Assembly (NCBI GenBank): GCA_964572855.1
Contig: CAZNGF010000054.1
Location: 1 to 21,489 of the forward strand
Source of the DNA: CAZNGF01 sp964572855
GTDB lineage: Bacteria > Bipolaricaulota > Bipolaricaulia > RBG-16-55-9 > JAJCYT01
Reading direction: 5' to 3'
Length of the DNA stretch: 21,489 nt
Every line of letters begins with the position of its first letter. The stretch's first letter is position 1. Shown here one piece after another: positions 7,115 to 15,024 of the stretch. The position numbers and the translations under genes are program-made. The notes under the pieces are model-generated. The model saw nothing but the letters and a program-made list of their open reading frames with translations. It was not told the DNA's origin and did not search any database.

Positions 7115-9763
7115 TTACAGCTCCAGCGCCTTTTCGATGCGCTGCCGCGCTTCCAGCAGGTGGGCGCGGGCCACCTTGCTGCCGTCGCCGGCGTCCAGCA
7201 GGGACGCGGCGGCCGCGTGCAGGCGGTGCAGCTCGCTGAAGGCCAGCGCGCGCGCGTCGTTGTTGAACGGCTGCACGCCCACCGAGCTGGTCGGCTGCGG
7301 TGAGCCGTCGGTTTCCTGGGTTGCGATACGGATCATGATGTCCAAGTGGATGCTCTGGATCGCGCGCTGAAACGAGTTCTCCGGGGCCTGTGCGCTCACA
7401 AGGTCGAACCAGATGGCGTCGGTGAAGCCCGTGAACAGCTCGTCCAGCGTGAACGGCTGCGCTTCGTCGCTGCGGTAGGCGTTGTCGCGGATGCGCGAGA
7501 GCCGCTCGGGCCAGAAGGCCTGGTTCAGCACGCCGGCGCGGTAGGCCGTCACGAGATCGTGGATCGGGTAGGTGAAGCGCTGCCCCCACTGCCAGCTCGA
7601 AGCCCAGTCGATCCAGCGTTCGGTGGTGAGCTTGTCCAAGAGTTCCTTGGGGAAGCTGCCCATGAAGTCGGTCTCGAACAGCGTGAGCAGGTAATCGAGC
7701 GCCTCGCGCTGGCGCTCGGCCGGCACGAGCTCGAAGGGCGCCAGGCCGGCGTCGTTGCCCTTGTGGGCGCGCATGACCTCGACCCCGCCCAGCGCTTTGA
7801 CCTGCCAGGGGTAGCCGAAGAACTTGCGCGAGAACAGGTAGTTGGCCGCGCTGCGCAGCGGCCAGTACTCGTCGCCGTCTTCGATGAGTTTGGCCTCGAC
7901 GTCGTCCCAGACGCGGTCGACCAGTTGTGCCAGGTTCTGGTAGTAGGCAATCGGGTCGGCGCCGAGGTCGTACTGGTTGATATAGGGGTCGAGCGCGTTG
8001 GGCCCCGTGCCGGTGTCCTCGTCGGTGCCGTAGACGTGCCCGGGCTCGGTGTTCCGCGCCGCCAGCGCCATCAGCTCGGGGTGGGGTGCAAGCGTCTCGT
8101 TGCCCACGGGGCGGTAGCCCCACTCGATAGCCCAGCGGTCGTAGTCGCCCACCACGGAGTTGTAGTACTCGCCCTGCTGCTCGCGGTCGAGGGCGATGTT
8201 GGCCGGGTTGTAGTCCATCACCGAGACGCTCACGCCGTGCGCCTGCGTGTAATCGACGTCGTGCAGGTGTTCGTTGGGCACCGCCGAGGTGGCCTTGAAG
8301 TTGTGGCGCAGCCCCAGCGTGTGGCCTACCTCGTGCATCGTGATCTCGCGCAACGCCTCGCCCACGTATGCCAGCGGGACCTCGCCGTCGGCACCGACCA
8401 CGCCGTCGGCCATGAGCGTGTAGCGCAGCATCTCGAGCTGCTCGGACATGCCCGAGCCGTAGTCGCACAGGCGCTGGGCGAACACGGGGTTGAGCTGCTC
8501 GGCGAAACGCACGGCCTCGCTCTCGGGCGCGAACGCCTCCAGCCCCGCCGTGTCGGTCAGGCGCTTGTTCTCGTGGCTGAGCCACCACACCCAGTCCGAG
8601 GCGAACAGGATGTCGGCGTTCAGGATCTCGCCGCTGCGCGGGTCCACGTCGCTGGGCCCGATGGCGAAGATCGCGTTCACCGAGGGCATCCAGCGGATGG
8701 TGGAGTAGCGCGCATCGCCCGGGTCCCAGTTGGGGTCGTCGGGCTGCTGGCGGGCCAGGATCGCGTTGGAAAAGCCCGCGCGCTCGAAGGCCGCGTTCCA
8801 GGCTTCCACGCCCTGCTCGATGTAGGGGCGGTATGCCTCGGGGATCGTGTCCTCCAGGTAGAACACGATCGGCTCTACGGGATCGGAGAGCTCGGCGTAC
8901 GGGTCTTGCTTCTCCAGGCGCCAGCGGTTGACCAGGCGCGTGGCGTTGGTGGGGGCGGCCTGCTTGCTGTAGTCGCGGTACGTGGTGGTGAAGTAGCCCA
9001 CGCGGTCGTCGGCCAGGCGCGGCTTCATGGGCTCGTCGGGCAGCGCCAGCACGCTGTAGTGCAGCGCGATCGGGAGCGTCTTGGGGTCGACCAGCGTCTG
9101 GCTCGGGATGGGCGTGGCCGCCGCAAAGCTCAGGTCGACCTTGATCTCGACGTTTTCCGGGAAGCCCTTGACCGAGGTGAGCGTGGAGCGCCGCGGGTCG
9201 AGCTGAAAGCGCGTGCCGTAGAGCGAGGGGAGCGCGTCGTTTAGGTTGGGCCAGTCGGCCACGAACAGGCTGGTGGCGTTGATGAGGTAGCGCCCCTCCT
9301 CGTTTGCCTGCGCCACCGGCGGGAACGAGGCCACCACCTGCTCGCGGAAGCCCAGGTCGACCATGCGCGCCAGCGCCGTGCCCGCATCGGCCCGGAAGTA
9401 CGGGTTGCGGGCCACGAGCTCGATTTTCTCGTTGCGCATGCGGAAGGTGAGCGTGTCAGAGTCCAACGGGAAGCCGGTCAGCAGGGGGGATTCCCCGATC
9501 CCCTGCGCCATCTGAACCACGACCAGGAAGTCCTTGTCGAAGTGGCCTTGGGTGACCTCCAGGTAGAGGTGGCCGGCCGGCGTTCGGTAGGTGTCGAAGA
9601 AGCCGGGGACGGCTTCCATGTCGGCGACGAACGCCGCGATGCTGGGGGCCTCGTCGGCCACGGCCGGGGAATCGCCCGGCAGGGCCCCCAGCGCCGCGGC
9701 CACGAGCAGCGTGAGCATGGACAGGGCGGCAAAACGCCGTGCCCGATGCGGCTGAGTGATCAT
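7115..9763 (-). CDS. Secreted zinc-dependent metalloprotease (DUF5117/DUF4953-like)
   Basis: This 882-residue protein begins with a Sec signal (basic HRARR, then a hydrophobic stretch at about 11-30, likely cleavage after AVA near residue 36), so it acts outside the cytoplasm. The zinc site is HEVGHTLGLRH (H477, E478, H481, H487), the extended HExxHxxGxxH of metzincins. The downstream methionine in SVMDYNP (M516) fits the Met-turn. The N-terminal 250 residues are beta-rich, and the overall arrangement agrees with bacterial zinc-dependent metalloproteases carrying DUF5117 and DUF4953. The long C-terminal part is helical. The ATG at 9763 has AAGGAGG in front; an upstream in-frame ATG at 9805 lies within the promoter region. 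The substrate is unknown. It is monocistronic. Confidence 0.88.
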   Translation of the reverse strand: MITQPHRARRFAALSMLTLLVAAALGALPGDSPAVADEAPSIAAFVADMEAVPGFFDTYRTPAGHLYLEVTQGHFDKDFLVVVQMAQGIGESPLLTGFPLDSDTLTFRMRNEKIELVARNPYFRADAGTALARMVDLGFREQVVASFPPVAQANEEGRYLINATSLFVADWPNLNDALPSLYGTRFQLDPRRSTLTSVKGFPENVEIKVDLSFAAATPIPSQTLVDPKTLPIALHYSVLALPDEPMKPRLADDRVGYFTTTYRDYSKQAAPTNATRLVNRWRLEKQDPYAELSDPVEPIVFYLEDTIPEAYRPYIEQGVEAWNAAFERAGFSNAILARQQPDDPNWDPGDARYSTIRWMPSVNAIFAIGPSDVDPRSGEILNADILFASDWVWWLSHENKRLTDTAGLEAFAPESEAVRFAEQLNPVFAQRLCDYGSGMSEQLEMLRYTLMADGVVGADGEVPLAYVGEALREITMHEVGHTLGLRHNFKATSAVPNEHLHDVDYTQAHGVSVSVMDYNPANIALDREQQGEYYNSVVGDYDRWAIEWGYRPVGNETLAPHPELMALAARNTEPGHVYGTDEDTGTGPNALDPYINQYDLGADPIAYYQNLAQLVDRVWDDVEAKLIEDGDEYWPLRSAANYLFSRKFFGYPWQVKALGGVEVMRAHKGNDAGLAPFELVPAERQREALDYLLTLFETDFMGSFPKELLDKLTTERWIDWASSWQWGQRFTYPIHDLVTAYRAGVLNQAFWPERLSRIRDNAYRSDEAQPFTLDELFTGFTDAIWFDLVSAQAPENSFQRAIQSIHLDIMIRIATQETDGSPQPTSSVGVQPFNNDARALAFSELHRLHAAAASLLDAGDGSKVARAHLLEARQRIEKALEL

Positions 9764-9772
9764 GGCGCCTCC

Positions 9773-9801
9773 TTGACGGTTTGGGATGGTCAAAGTATAG
9801 A
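9773..9801 (+). promoter_or_regulatory. Promoter-like sequence pointing antisense
   Basis: On the plus strand TTGACG (9773-9778), a 17-bp spacer and TATAGA (9796-9801) form a good match to a sigma-70 promoter. It points into the 3' end of the adenosyltransferase gene, which is on the other strand, so any transcript would be antisense. It overlaps the likely minus-strand -10 of the metalloprotease and may be coincidental. Confidence 0.3.
9794..9799 (-). promoter_or_regulatory. -10 box of the metalloprotease gene
   Basis: TATACT on the minus strand (five of six consensus bases) lies about 31 bp before the start codon at 9763. No clear -35 is present at 16-18 bp spacing, so an activator or another sigma factor may be involved. 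Confidence 0.4.
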
Positions 9802-9850
9802 GCACGCGGGAGGAATCACGACGTCGTCCCGGTTACGCGTGAGGCAACCG

Positions 9851-10390
9851 CTAGCGATAATCCGGGTGAGATTCGACGGCACCGTCGCGGTGGTTGATCC
9901 AGCGGGCCAGCAGGAACAACAGGTCGCTGAGGCGGTTGAGGTAGCGCACGGTTTCCGCGTTGACGGGCTCGTCGGCGGCCAGCTCGACGGCGCGGCGCTC
10001 GGCGCGGCGGGCCACGGTGCGGGCGAAGTGCAGCCCCGCGCCCGCCGGGCTGCCGCCGGGCAGGATGAACCGCTTCAGCGGAGACAGCTGCGCGTCGGCC
10101 TCGTCGCAAAGCGCTTCCAGCGCGGTCACGTGGCGCTCGCCCACGCGGGGCGCCTCGGCCTCGGGGTCGGGGTTCGCCAGGTCGGCGCACACCAAGTGCA
10201 AATCGGCCTGCAGGCGCTCGATCTTCCCCCGGAGCGAGGGGTTGTCGGTCTGACTGGCGGCCACGCCGAGCGCGGCGTTGAGTTCGTCCACGGCGCCGTA
10301 GGCCTCGATGCGCGCAGAAGCTTTGCTCACGCGCCCCCCGCCGATGAGGCCGGTCTCGCCCCTGTCGCCCGTCCTGGTATAGATCTTCAA
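9851..10390 (-). CDS. pduO: Corrinoid adenosyltransferase, PduO type
   Basis: This cytosolic ATP:cob(I)alamin adenosyltransferase would attach the 5'-deoxyadenosyl group to reduced corrinoid, giving coenzyme B12. The 179-residue length is usual for the family. TRTGDRGETGLIGG at the N-terminus is the ATP-binding segment, GAVDELNAALG follows, and ARTVARRAERRAVEL with YLNRLSDLLFLLARWINHR forms the C-terminal active-site helices. The start is a TTG at 10390, chosen because the conserved KIYTRTGD begins at the next codon and GGAGG stands a few bases ahead. It overlaps the stop of the upstream cobalamin-binding gene in TTGA, so the two are translationally coupled. Confidence 0.92.
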   Translation of the reverse strand: MKIYTRTGDRGETGLIGGGRVSKASARIEAYGAVDELNAALGVAASQTDNPSLRGKIERLQADLHLVCADLANPDPEAEAPRVGERHVTALEALCDEADAQLSPLKRFILPGGSPAGAGLHFARTVARRAERRAVELAADEPVNAETVRYLNRLSDLLFLLARWINHRDGAVESHPDYR

Positions 10391-11304
10391 CGCCCCTCCA
10401 GTCGGTAGAGCGCGCCCTCCGGCAGCGAGACGTCGCGGAAGTGTTCGGGGTGCAGCGCCTTGGCCAGGATCTCCAGGCCGGTCACCACGCGCGGCCCCGG
10501 CCGGCTGAAGTAGAACGAGCCGTGTGTCAAAAACACCCGGCCGCGCTTGACCGCGCTCAGCTCGTCCCAGGCCTCGTGCGCGGTGAGCACCTCCAGCTCG
10601 CCGGCCGTGCGTTGGGGATCGAAGCCGCAGGGCATCAGCACGATCGCTTCCGGGTTGAAGCGCGCCAGCTCGTCGCCGTCGAGAGGGAACGAGGGCGCGC
10701 CCGCTTCGCCGTAGGTCTGCGCGCCGGCCAGCTCGACCAGCTCCGGAACCCAGTGGCCGGCGGCGTAGAGCGGGTCGAGCCACTCCAGGCACAGGACGCG
10801 CGGCACGTCCTCGACCCGCTCGCCCCGCTCGCGCACGCGGTCGACACGTGCGCGCAAACGGCTGACGAGCGCCGCGGCCTCGCGCTCGCGCTCGGTGAGT
10901 TCGCCCACGAGTCGAATCGTCTCCAGGACCTCGTCCAGCGTGGTCGGCTCCAGCGAGACGAGCTGGGTGCGTCCCTCCAGCAGCTGGGCCGCGCCGCGCA
11001 CCTCGCTGAAGGCGGGCGCGCACACCTCGCAGAGCTCCTGGGTCAGGATCAGGTCCGGCGCCAGCGCCTGGAGCTGGTTCACGTCCATGTGATAGACGCT
11101 GCGCCCGTGATGGACGCGCTGGTGGATCATCGCGTCGACGGCCTCGCTGGAGAGGTCCTCGGTGGCGATCGTTTGGCTCAGCACGGGCTTGTCGCGCACG
11201 GCCTCCGGCCAGTCGCAGTCGCCGGAGACCCCCACCAACTGATCTTCGAGCCCCAGCGCGCACACGATCTCCGTGGCGCTGGGCAGGAGCGAGACGATGC
11301 GCAT
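10387..11304 (-). CDS. Leaderless cobalamin-binding protein (BtuF-like)
   Basis: This 305-residue protein has the periplasmic-binding fold of the BtuF/FepB family. It opens with MRIVSLLPSATEIVCALGL, and the motif GVSGDCDWP follows. The conserved fold begins at residue 1, so there is no signal peptide or lipobox. The in-frame sequence upstream of the ATG at 11304 contains no hydrophobic segment, and GGGAAGG stands before this ATG. It would therefore be cytosolic, which is known for a subset of BtuF-like 'cobalamin-binding proteins' in bacteria. The TTGA overlap with the adenosyltransferase suggests that it holds or delivers corrinoid for adenosylation. That role is inference. Confidence 0.8.
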   Translation of the reverse strand: MRIVSLLPSATEIVCALGLEDQLVGVSGDCDWPEAVRDKPVLSQTIATEDLSSEAVDAMIHQRVHHGRSVYHMDVNQLQALAPDLILTQELCEVCAPAFSEVRGAAQLLEGRTQLVSLEPTTLDEVLETIRLVGELTEREREAAALVSRLRARVDRVRERGERVEDVPRVLCLEWLDPLYAAGHWVPELVELAGAQTYGEAGAPSFPLDGDELARFNPEAIVLMPCGFDPQRTAGELEVLTAHEAWDELSAVKRGRVFLTHGSFYFSRPGPRVVTGLEILAKALHPEHFRDVSLPEGALYRLEGR

Positions 11305-11334
11305 GAGCCCTTCCCTGCGACGATGGTTGGGGCC

Positions 11335-11340
11335 ATTGTA
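11335..11340 (-). promoter_or_regulatory. -10 box of the cobalamin-binding/adenosyltransferase pair
   Basis: TACAAT on the minus strand (five of six consensus bases) lies 30 bp before the start codon at 11304, in the 62-bp gap after the c-di-GMP gene. No -35 of quality is visible and no terminator separates the genes, so read-through from upstream is also possible. Confidence 0.4.
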
Positions 11341-11366
11341 AGGGACGAACCGGGGAGCTGCAGGGA

Positions 11367-14300
11367 TCAGGCGCGGGATGTGCCGGATGCCCCGCGCTTG
11401 GCGCGGCGCTTGTGGCGGTACATCCAGGTGTCGGCCTCCTCGAGCACGGCCTCGAAGGGCCGCTCCGACTCGGGCTCCCACACGGCCAGCCCCGCGCGGA
11501 TGCGGGGGCGGGCGTCCACGCCCCAGTCGAGCCGTTCGATCTCGTCCTCCAGGCGCTTGCACACGCGCAGGGCTTCGGCGCGGTCGGTCTCGGGCAGGAC
11601 GATCAAAAACTCGTCCCCGCCGTAGCGGATGACCGCGTCGCAAGCGCGCACCGCCCGCTGAAAGTGCTGGGCCGCCCGGCGCAACACGCGGTCGCCGGCC
11701 ACGTGCCCCAAGCGGTCGTTGACCCGGTAGAAGTCGACGAAGTCCACCAGGATGAGCGCGAGCGTGTGCCCGTAGCGCTTGGCGCGCGCGCCCTCGCGCT
11801 CGACGAGCTCGTTGAGGTAGTGGCGGTTGTAGGCGCCGGTGAGCGGGTCGCGCACGGCCTGCGCCTTGAGCCGCTCGCGGTCGCGCGTGCGGCTCAAGGC
11901 CAGCTCGATCTCGGGCACGAGCGCCCAGAGCGCCTCGGCGTCCCGCTGCGTCAAAGCGTCCTCCCGCTCCAGGTTGTTGAGGTTGAGCAGCGCCACCAGC
12001 CGGCCCTCCTCGCGAATCGGGACCACGATCGTCGAGGCGGGCGGTGGCGTGCCGGTGCGCTCCGAGAAGTCGCGCAAAGTGGAGCGGATCAACTGGTCTT
12101 TCCGCGACAACAACACCGGCCCCTCGGCCGCGTGCACGGCCTGCACGACGTCCCCGGCCGGGATCGGGCTGTGCTTGAGCGCTTCGAGGTCCCGGTTGAC
12201 GGCCGCCCGGAACGCAAACGCGCCCTCGTCCTCGTCCCAGATCAGGGCGCTGCCCGCGTCGGCTCGCGGCGCGAGCAAGTCGATCCCGCGCCGGATGACG
12301 AGTTCGAGCAGCGCGTCCAGCTCGCGCACCTGGTTGAGCGCCTGCAGGAAGGCGTTGGTCCACTCGCGCTCGCGCAGGGCTTCGCTCAGGCGCTGGCGCC
12401 CCCACAGGTTGCTGAGGGCCGCGCCCGTCTGGCGCGCCAGCGCGGTGAGCAGCTCGGTCTCCTCGGGGCCGAAGGTCCGGGGCCGCACGCTCTCGATGTT
12501 GAGCACGCCCAGCAGCTCGCCGCGATCCTCGACCGGCACGGCCAGCTCCGAGCACACCGCCGCGTGTCCCGCGATGTAGCGCGGGTCGTTTGCGGTGTCG
12601 GGCACGAGCAGCGGCGCCCGGTGCCGGGCCGCCCAACCCGTGACCCCCTCACCGATGCGAATGCGCCGGAATCGATCGATGTCGAACTCCTCGCGGGGCA
12701 GGCGCGAGCGAAAGTCCTGCAGCACGAGCTCGCCGTCCGCCACGAAGAAGAGCGAGGCGTGGTCGAACGAGAAGTGTTGCGTGATGATCGACATGGCTTC
12801 ATCGATGAGCCGCTTGACCGAGGTGACGTGCGAGAGCCGCTCGCTGAGGGCGTAGATGCCGCGCAGCCGTTCCTGGAAGCGGTCGAGCTTGTCCAGGTGA
12901 CGGGCGCGCTCGAGCGCCAGCGCCGCGAAGTTGGCGAACACCTCGATGGGCTCCAGCGTCTCCGCGCTGGGCCGCCGGCCGTCGACGGGCTGGTCCACCG
13001 AGATGATGCCGACGATCTGGTTCTGCGCCCACATCGGGATGCAGAGGAAGTCGTCCGGGTGCCAGGTGTCGTCGGGCTCGGCGTCGGGGTGACCGGGGAT
13101 GAGCCCATCGTGATCGCCCCAGGGAAGCTGGTCGTGCGGGATGTAGTACGAACGCCCGAGCTCGAAGCGTTGTGCGAAGATCTTGCGGCGCTCGGCCGGC
13201 GGCAGCGGGTTGGACTTGAGCCGCGCTTCCTCCTCCTCGGAGAGGCCGAAGCAGGCCACGCGCACGATCTCGACGGCCTCGGCCGAGTCCGGTGGGATGG
13301 CGCGGTCGTAGAGCGCCAGCGCCGCGCGGCGGTACGGCGTGTACTCCACGATGCCCCCCACGACCTGCTCCAGGATCTGCTGGATGTCCCGATCGTTTAA
13401 GATCTCCTCGCCCAGCTTGAGGAAGGCCTCGCGCCGGCGCACGGGCACGGGTTCGGGGTCGAAGTGCGGCTGGAAGTCCTGTTGCCTGAGCATGGCGACG
13501 AAGGCCTGCACGACCTTGGCGTCGAACTGCGTCCCGGCGTTTCCCTGCAGGCGGCGCACGGCCTCGGCGCGCGCGAGCGCGCGCCGGTAGGGCCGGTCCG
13601 TGGTCATGGCGTCGAACGCGTCCACGGCGGCGATGATCTTGGCCTCGAGCGTGATCCGGTCGCCCACGAGCCCGTGGGGATAGCCCCCGCCGTCGACGCG
13701 CTCGTGGGTCTGCTCGACGATGCGGCCGGCCTGGCGCAGGAAGTCCTTCCCCTCCAGCATCTGGCGGCCCCAGACCGTGTGTTGCTTCATGATCGTCCAC
13801 TCGTCCTCGTCGAGCGCGCCCGGTTTTTGCAGGATGGCCTTGGGCACCTTGGCCTTGCCCAGGTCGTGGAAGAAGGCGGCGTAGCCCAGGTTGAACAGGC
13901 GCTCGCCGGGCAGGTCCATCCACTCGCCCAGCAGCCGGCTCAAGTGCGAGATGCGGGCGCAGTGCCCGTCGGTGTACTCGTCCTTTTCGATCTGTCGGGC
14001 CAGCTCGACGAACTCCTTGGTTTCCTGGCTCACGCGCTGGAAGGCGGGCTGCGAGGAGACGTAGAGCACGGTGGCGTCGGTGCGGGCCTCGAAGTAGGCG
14101 CGCTCGGGCACGAGGTGGCGCGCGATGTAGTCGCCGGGACCGAGCACGACGGGCGGCTTGACGTCCAGGTGGGCCAACTGCCCGCTCAGCACGTAGATGA
14201 ATTCGAACCCCTGCCACTCCTCGGCCGAGTCGAGCCAGAAGGTGCGCTTGGCCGCGATGTGCTGCCGGTGGACCTCGACGTTCTCGGCCTTGGCCAGCAG

Positions 14301-14375
14301 CCGGACCTCGGTGCCCTCGCGCTGGGTACGGGAGAGGTAGTCGTCCCTTTTGAAGATGAAAGCGGGTGCGTTCAT
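11367..14375 (-). CDS. Cupin/HD-GYP/GAF(x3)/GGDEF c-di-GMP signalling protein
   Basis: This 1002-residue soluble protein carries domains for both making and breaking cyclic di-GMP. Residues about 25-110 look like a cupin (GQLAHLDV, VLGPGDYI). HD-GYP follows at about 125-300, with H170-D171 in FFHDLGK and the GYP signature at 231-233. The usual HHExxDGxGYP reads THERVDGGGYP, so the first histidine is a threonine. Three GAF domains span roughly 318-495, 500-680 and 690-840. The GGDEF domain at about 855-990 has intact GGDEF (919-923) and an I-site RACD five residues before it, the position of product-inhibition sites. No membrane segment is visible, so it would sense cytosolic signals through the cupin and GAF domains. 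HD-GYP placed N-terminal to GAF and GGDEF is unusual. Confidence 0.92.
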   Translation of the reverse strand: MNAPAFIFKRDDYLSRTQREGTEVRLLAKAENVEVHRQHIAAKRTFWLDSAEEWQGFEFIYVLSGQLAHLDVKPPVVLGPGDYIARHLVPERAYFEARTDATVLYVSSQPAFQRVSQETKEFVELARQIEKDEYTDGHCARISHLSRLLGEWMDLPGERLFNLGYAAFFHDLGKAKVPKAILQKPGALDEDEWTIMKQHTVWGRQMLEGKDFLRQAGRIVEQTHERVDGGGYPHGLVGDRITLEAKIIAAVDAFDAMTTDRPYRRALARAEAVRRLQGNAGTQFDAKVVQAFVAMLRQQDFQPHFDPEPVPVRRREAFLKLGEEILNDRDIQQILEQVVGGIVEYTPYRRAALALYDRAIPPDSAEAVEIVRVACFGLSEEEEARLKSNPLPPAERRKIFAQRFELGRSYYIPHDQLPWGDHDGLIPGHPDAEPDDTWHPDDFLCIPMWAQNQIVGIISVDQPVDGRRPSAETLEPIEVFANFAALALERARHLDKLDRFQERLRGIYALSERLSHVTSVKRLIDEAMSIITQHFSFDHASLFFVADGELVLQDFRSRLPREEFDIDRFRRIRIGEGVTGWAARHRAPLLVPDTANDPRYIAGHAAVCSELAVPVEDRGELLGVLNIESVRPRTFGPEETELLTALARQTGAALSNLWGRQRLSEALREREWTNAFLQALNQVRELDALLELVIRRGIDLLAPRADAGSALIWDEDEGAFAFRAAVNRDLEALKHSPIPAGDVVQAVHAAEGPVLLSRKDQLIRSTLRDFSERTGTPPPASTIVVPIREEGRLVALLNLNNLEREDALTQRDAEALWALVPEIELALSRTRDRERLKAQAVRDPLTGAYNRHYLNELVEREGARAKRYGHTLALILVDFVDFYRVNDRLGHVAGDRVLRRAAQHFQRAVRACDAVIRYGGDEFLIVLPETDRAEALRVCKRLEDEIERLDWGVDARPRIRAGLAVWEPESERPFEAVLEEADTWMYRHKRRAKRGASGTSRA

Positions 14376-14413
14376 AAGCTCTCCGGTGGCCGGCGGTTGC
14401 GGGGTTCTCCCCC

Positions 14414-14443
14414 ACTATAGTTCCCGCCGCGGGACCGTGACAA
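14414..14443 (-). promoter_or_regulatory. Promoter and palindromic operator of the c-di-GMP gene
   Basis: On the minus strand TTGTCA (14438-14443) and TATAGT (14414-14419) each match five of six consensus bases, with an 18-bp spacer. The spacer is almost filled by the 17-bp near-palindrome GGTCCCGC-G-GCGGGAAC (14420-14436, seven of eight pairs). A repressor bound there would block RNA polymerase directly. Confidence 0.6.
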
Positions 14444-14494
14444 CGTCGTACGTTACCCAGATGTTTCGGGCCCGCCACGCGCCTTGAAACGGCA

Positions 14495-14522
14495 AGAGGG
14501 GCAAGGTTGTCCTTGCCCCTCT
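14495..14522 (-). terminator. Terminator after the small secreted protein gene
   Basis: AGAGGGGCAAGG and CCTTGCCCCTCT form a perfect 12-bp stem with a 4-nt loop. It begins 39 bp beyond the stop at 14562 in the minus-strand direction, and upstream of the c-di-GMP gene's promoter. The U-tract is weak. It would insulate the c-di-GMP gene from read-through. Confidence 0.7.
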
Positions 14523-14561
14523 GTTCGTCGTCGCATGTCAAGCCCCGGAGGGCGTGCGGCT

Positions 14562-14900
14562 TCAGTTGACGTGGATGGGGTCGAAGCAGGCCTCGTGATC
14601 TAGGTCCTCGCGGTAGACGCACACGTCGCTGAACGTGACGTCGAGCTCAACCCCGGCTTCCTCGGCCAGCGCCTCGAGGGAGGCCAGCTCGGCCAGGATG
14701 CGCGCCTCGCACTGCGCGGCCACCTGGTCCATGGCCCGGGCCGTGCCCACCTCGTTGAGCTGCTTGACGCACTGCGCCGCGATTCGGTCGACCTTGGCGT
14801 TGGTCTTGGCGATGGCCCGGTCCAGGTCGCCGGCCACAGCGGTCAACCCGATCCCGATGGCGATCAGCATCCCCACCACAATGACGGACGATTTTCGCAT
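14562..14900 (-). CDS. Small secreted four-cysteine protein, unknown function
   Basis: I do not recognise this 112-residue protein. It has a clear Sec signal peptide (MRKSS, then a hydrophobic stretch to about residue 22, likely cleavage AVA-G at 23/24) and no lipobox. The mature part is mostly helical and acidic towards the end. It has exactly four cysteines (C44, C64, C94, C105), the first two in a repeated AAQC context, so two disulfide bonds are plausible. The ATG at 14900 is chosen because AAGGAGG stands 8 nt upstream; the in-frame ATG at 14921 lies before that ribosome binding site and would read through it. The gene is flanked by its own promoter-like box and a strong terminator. Confidence 0.75.
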   Translation of the reverse strand: MRKSSVIVVGMLIAIGIGLTAVAGDLDRAIAKTNAKVDRIAAQCVKQLNEVGTARAMDQVAAQCEARILAELASLEALAEEAGVELDVTFSDVCVYREDLDHEACFDPIHVN

Positions 14901-14941
14901 GATAACGGCCTCCTTAGCCAAGTTTGATTGCGTACGTTCCC

Positions 14942-14947
14942 ATTATG
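14942..14947 (-). promoter_or_regulatory. -10 box of the small secreted protein gene
   Basis: CATAAT on the minus strand (five of six consensus bases) lies about 41 bp before the start codon at 14900. No good -35 is seen. Confidence 0.35.
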
Positions 14948-14993
14948 CCTTACCGGGAGGAAGTTAGACGCGTCGGATGGCAGTTTCAAGTAG

Positions 14994-15012
14994 AAAAACC
15001 TATAAACAGGTT
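14994..15012 (-). terminator. Weak terminator of the ABC operon
   Basis: On the minus strand AACCT-GTTTAT-AGGTT is followed by TTT, 13 bp after the ATPase stop codon. The 5-bp stem is short, so termination would be partial and some read-through into the small secreted protein gene is possible. Confidence 0.35.
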
Positions 15013-15024
15013 GTCATCAATGCT

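Noticed and set aside
7346..9244. 632-codon plus-strand frame opposite the metalloprotease
   Set aside because: There are no recognisable motifs, and the minus strand carries a signal peptide, the HExxHxxGxxH motif and a ribosome binding site.
11412..13400. 662-codon plus-strand frame opposite the c-di-GMP protein
   Set aside because: It is the antisense of well-supported GAF and GGDEF domains.
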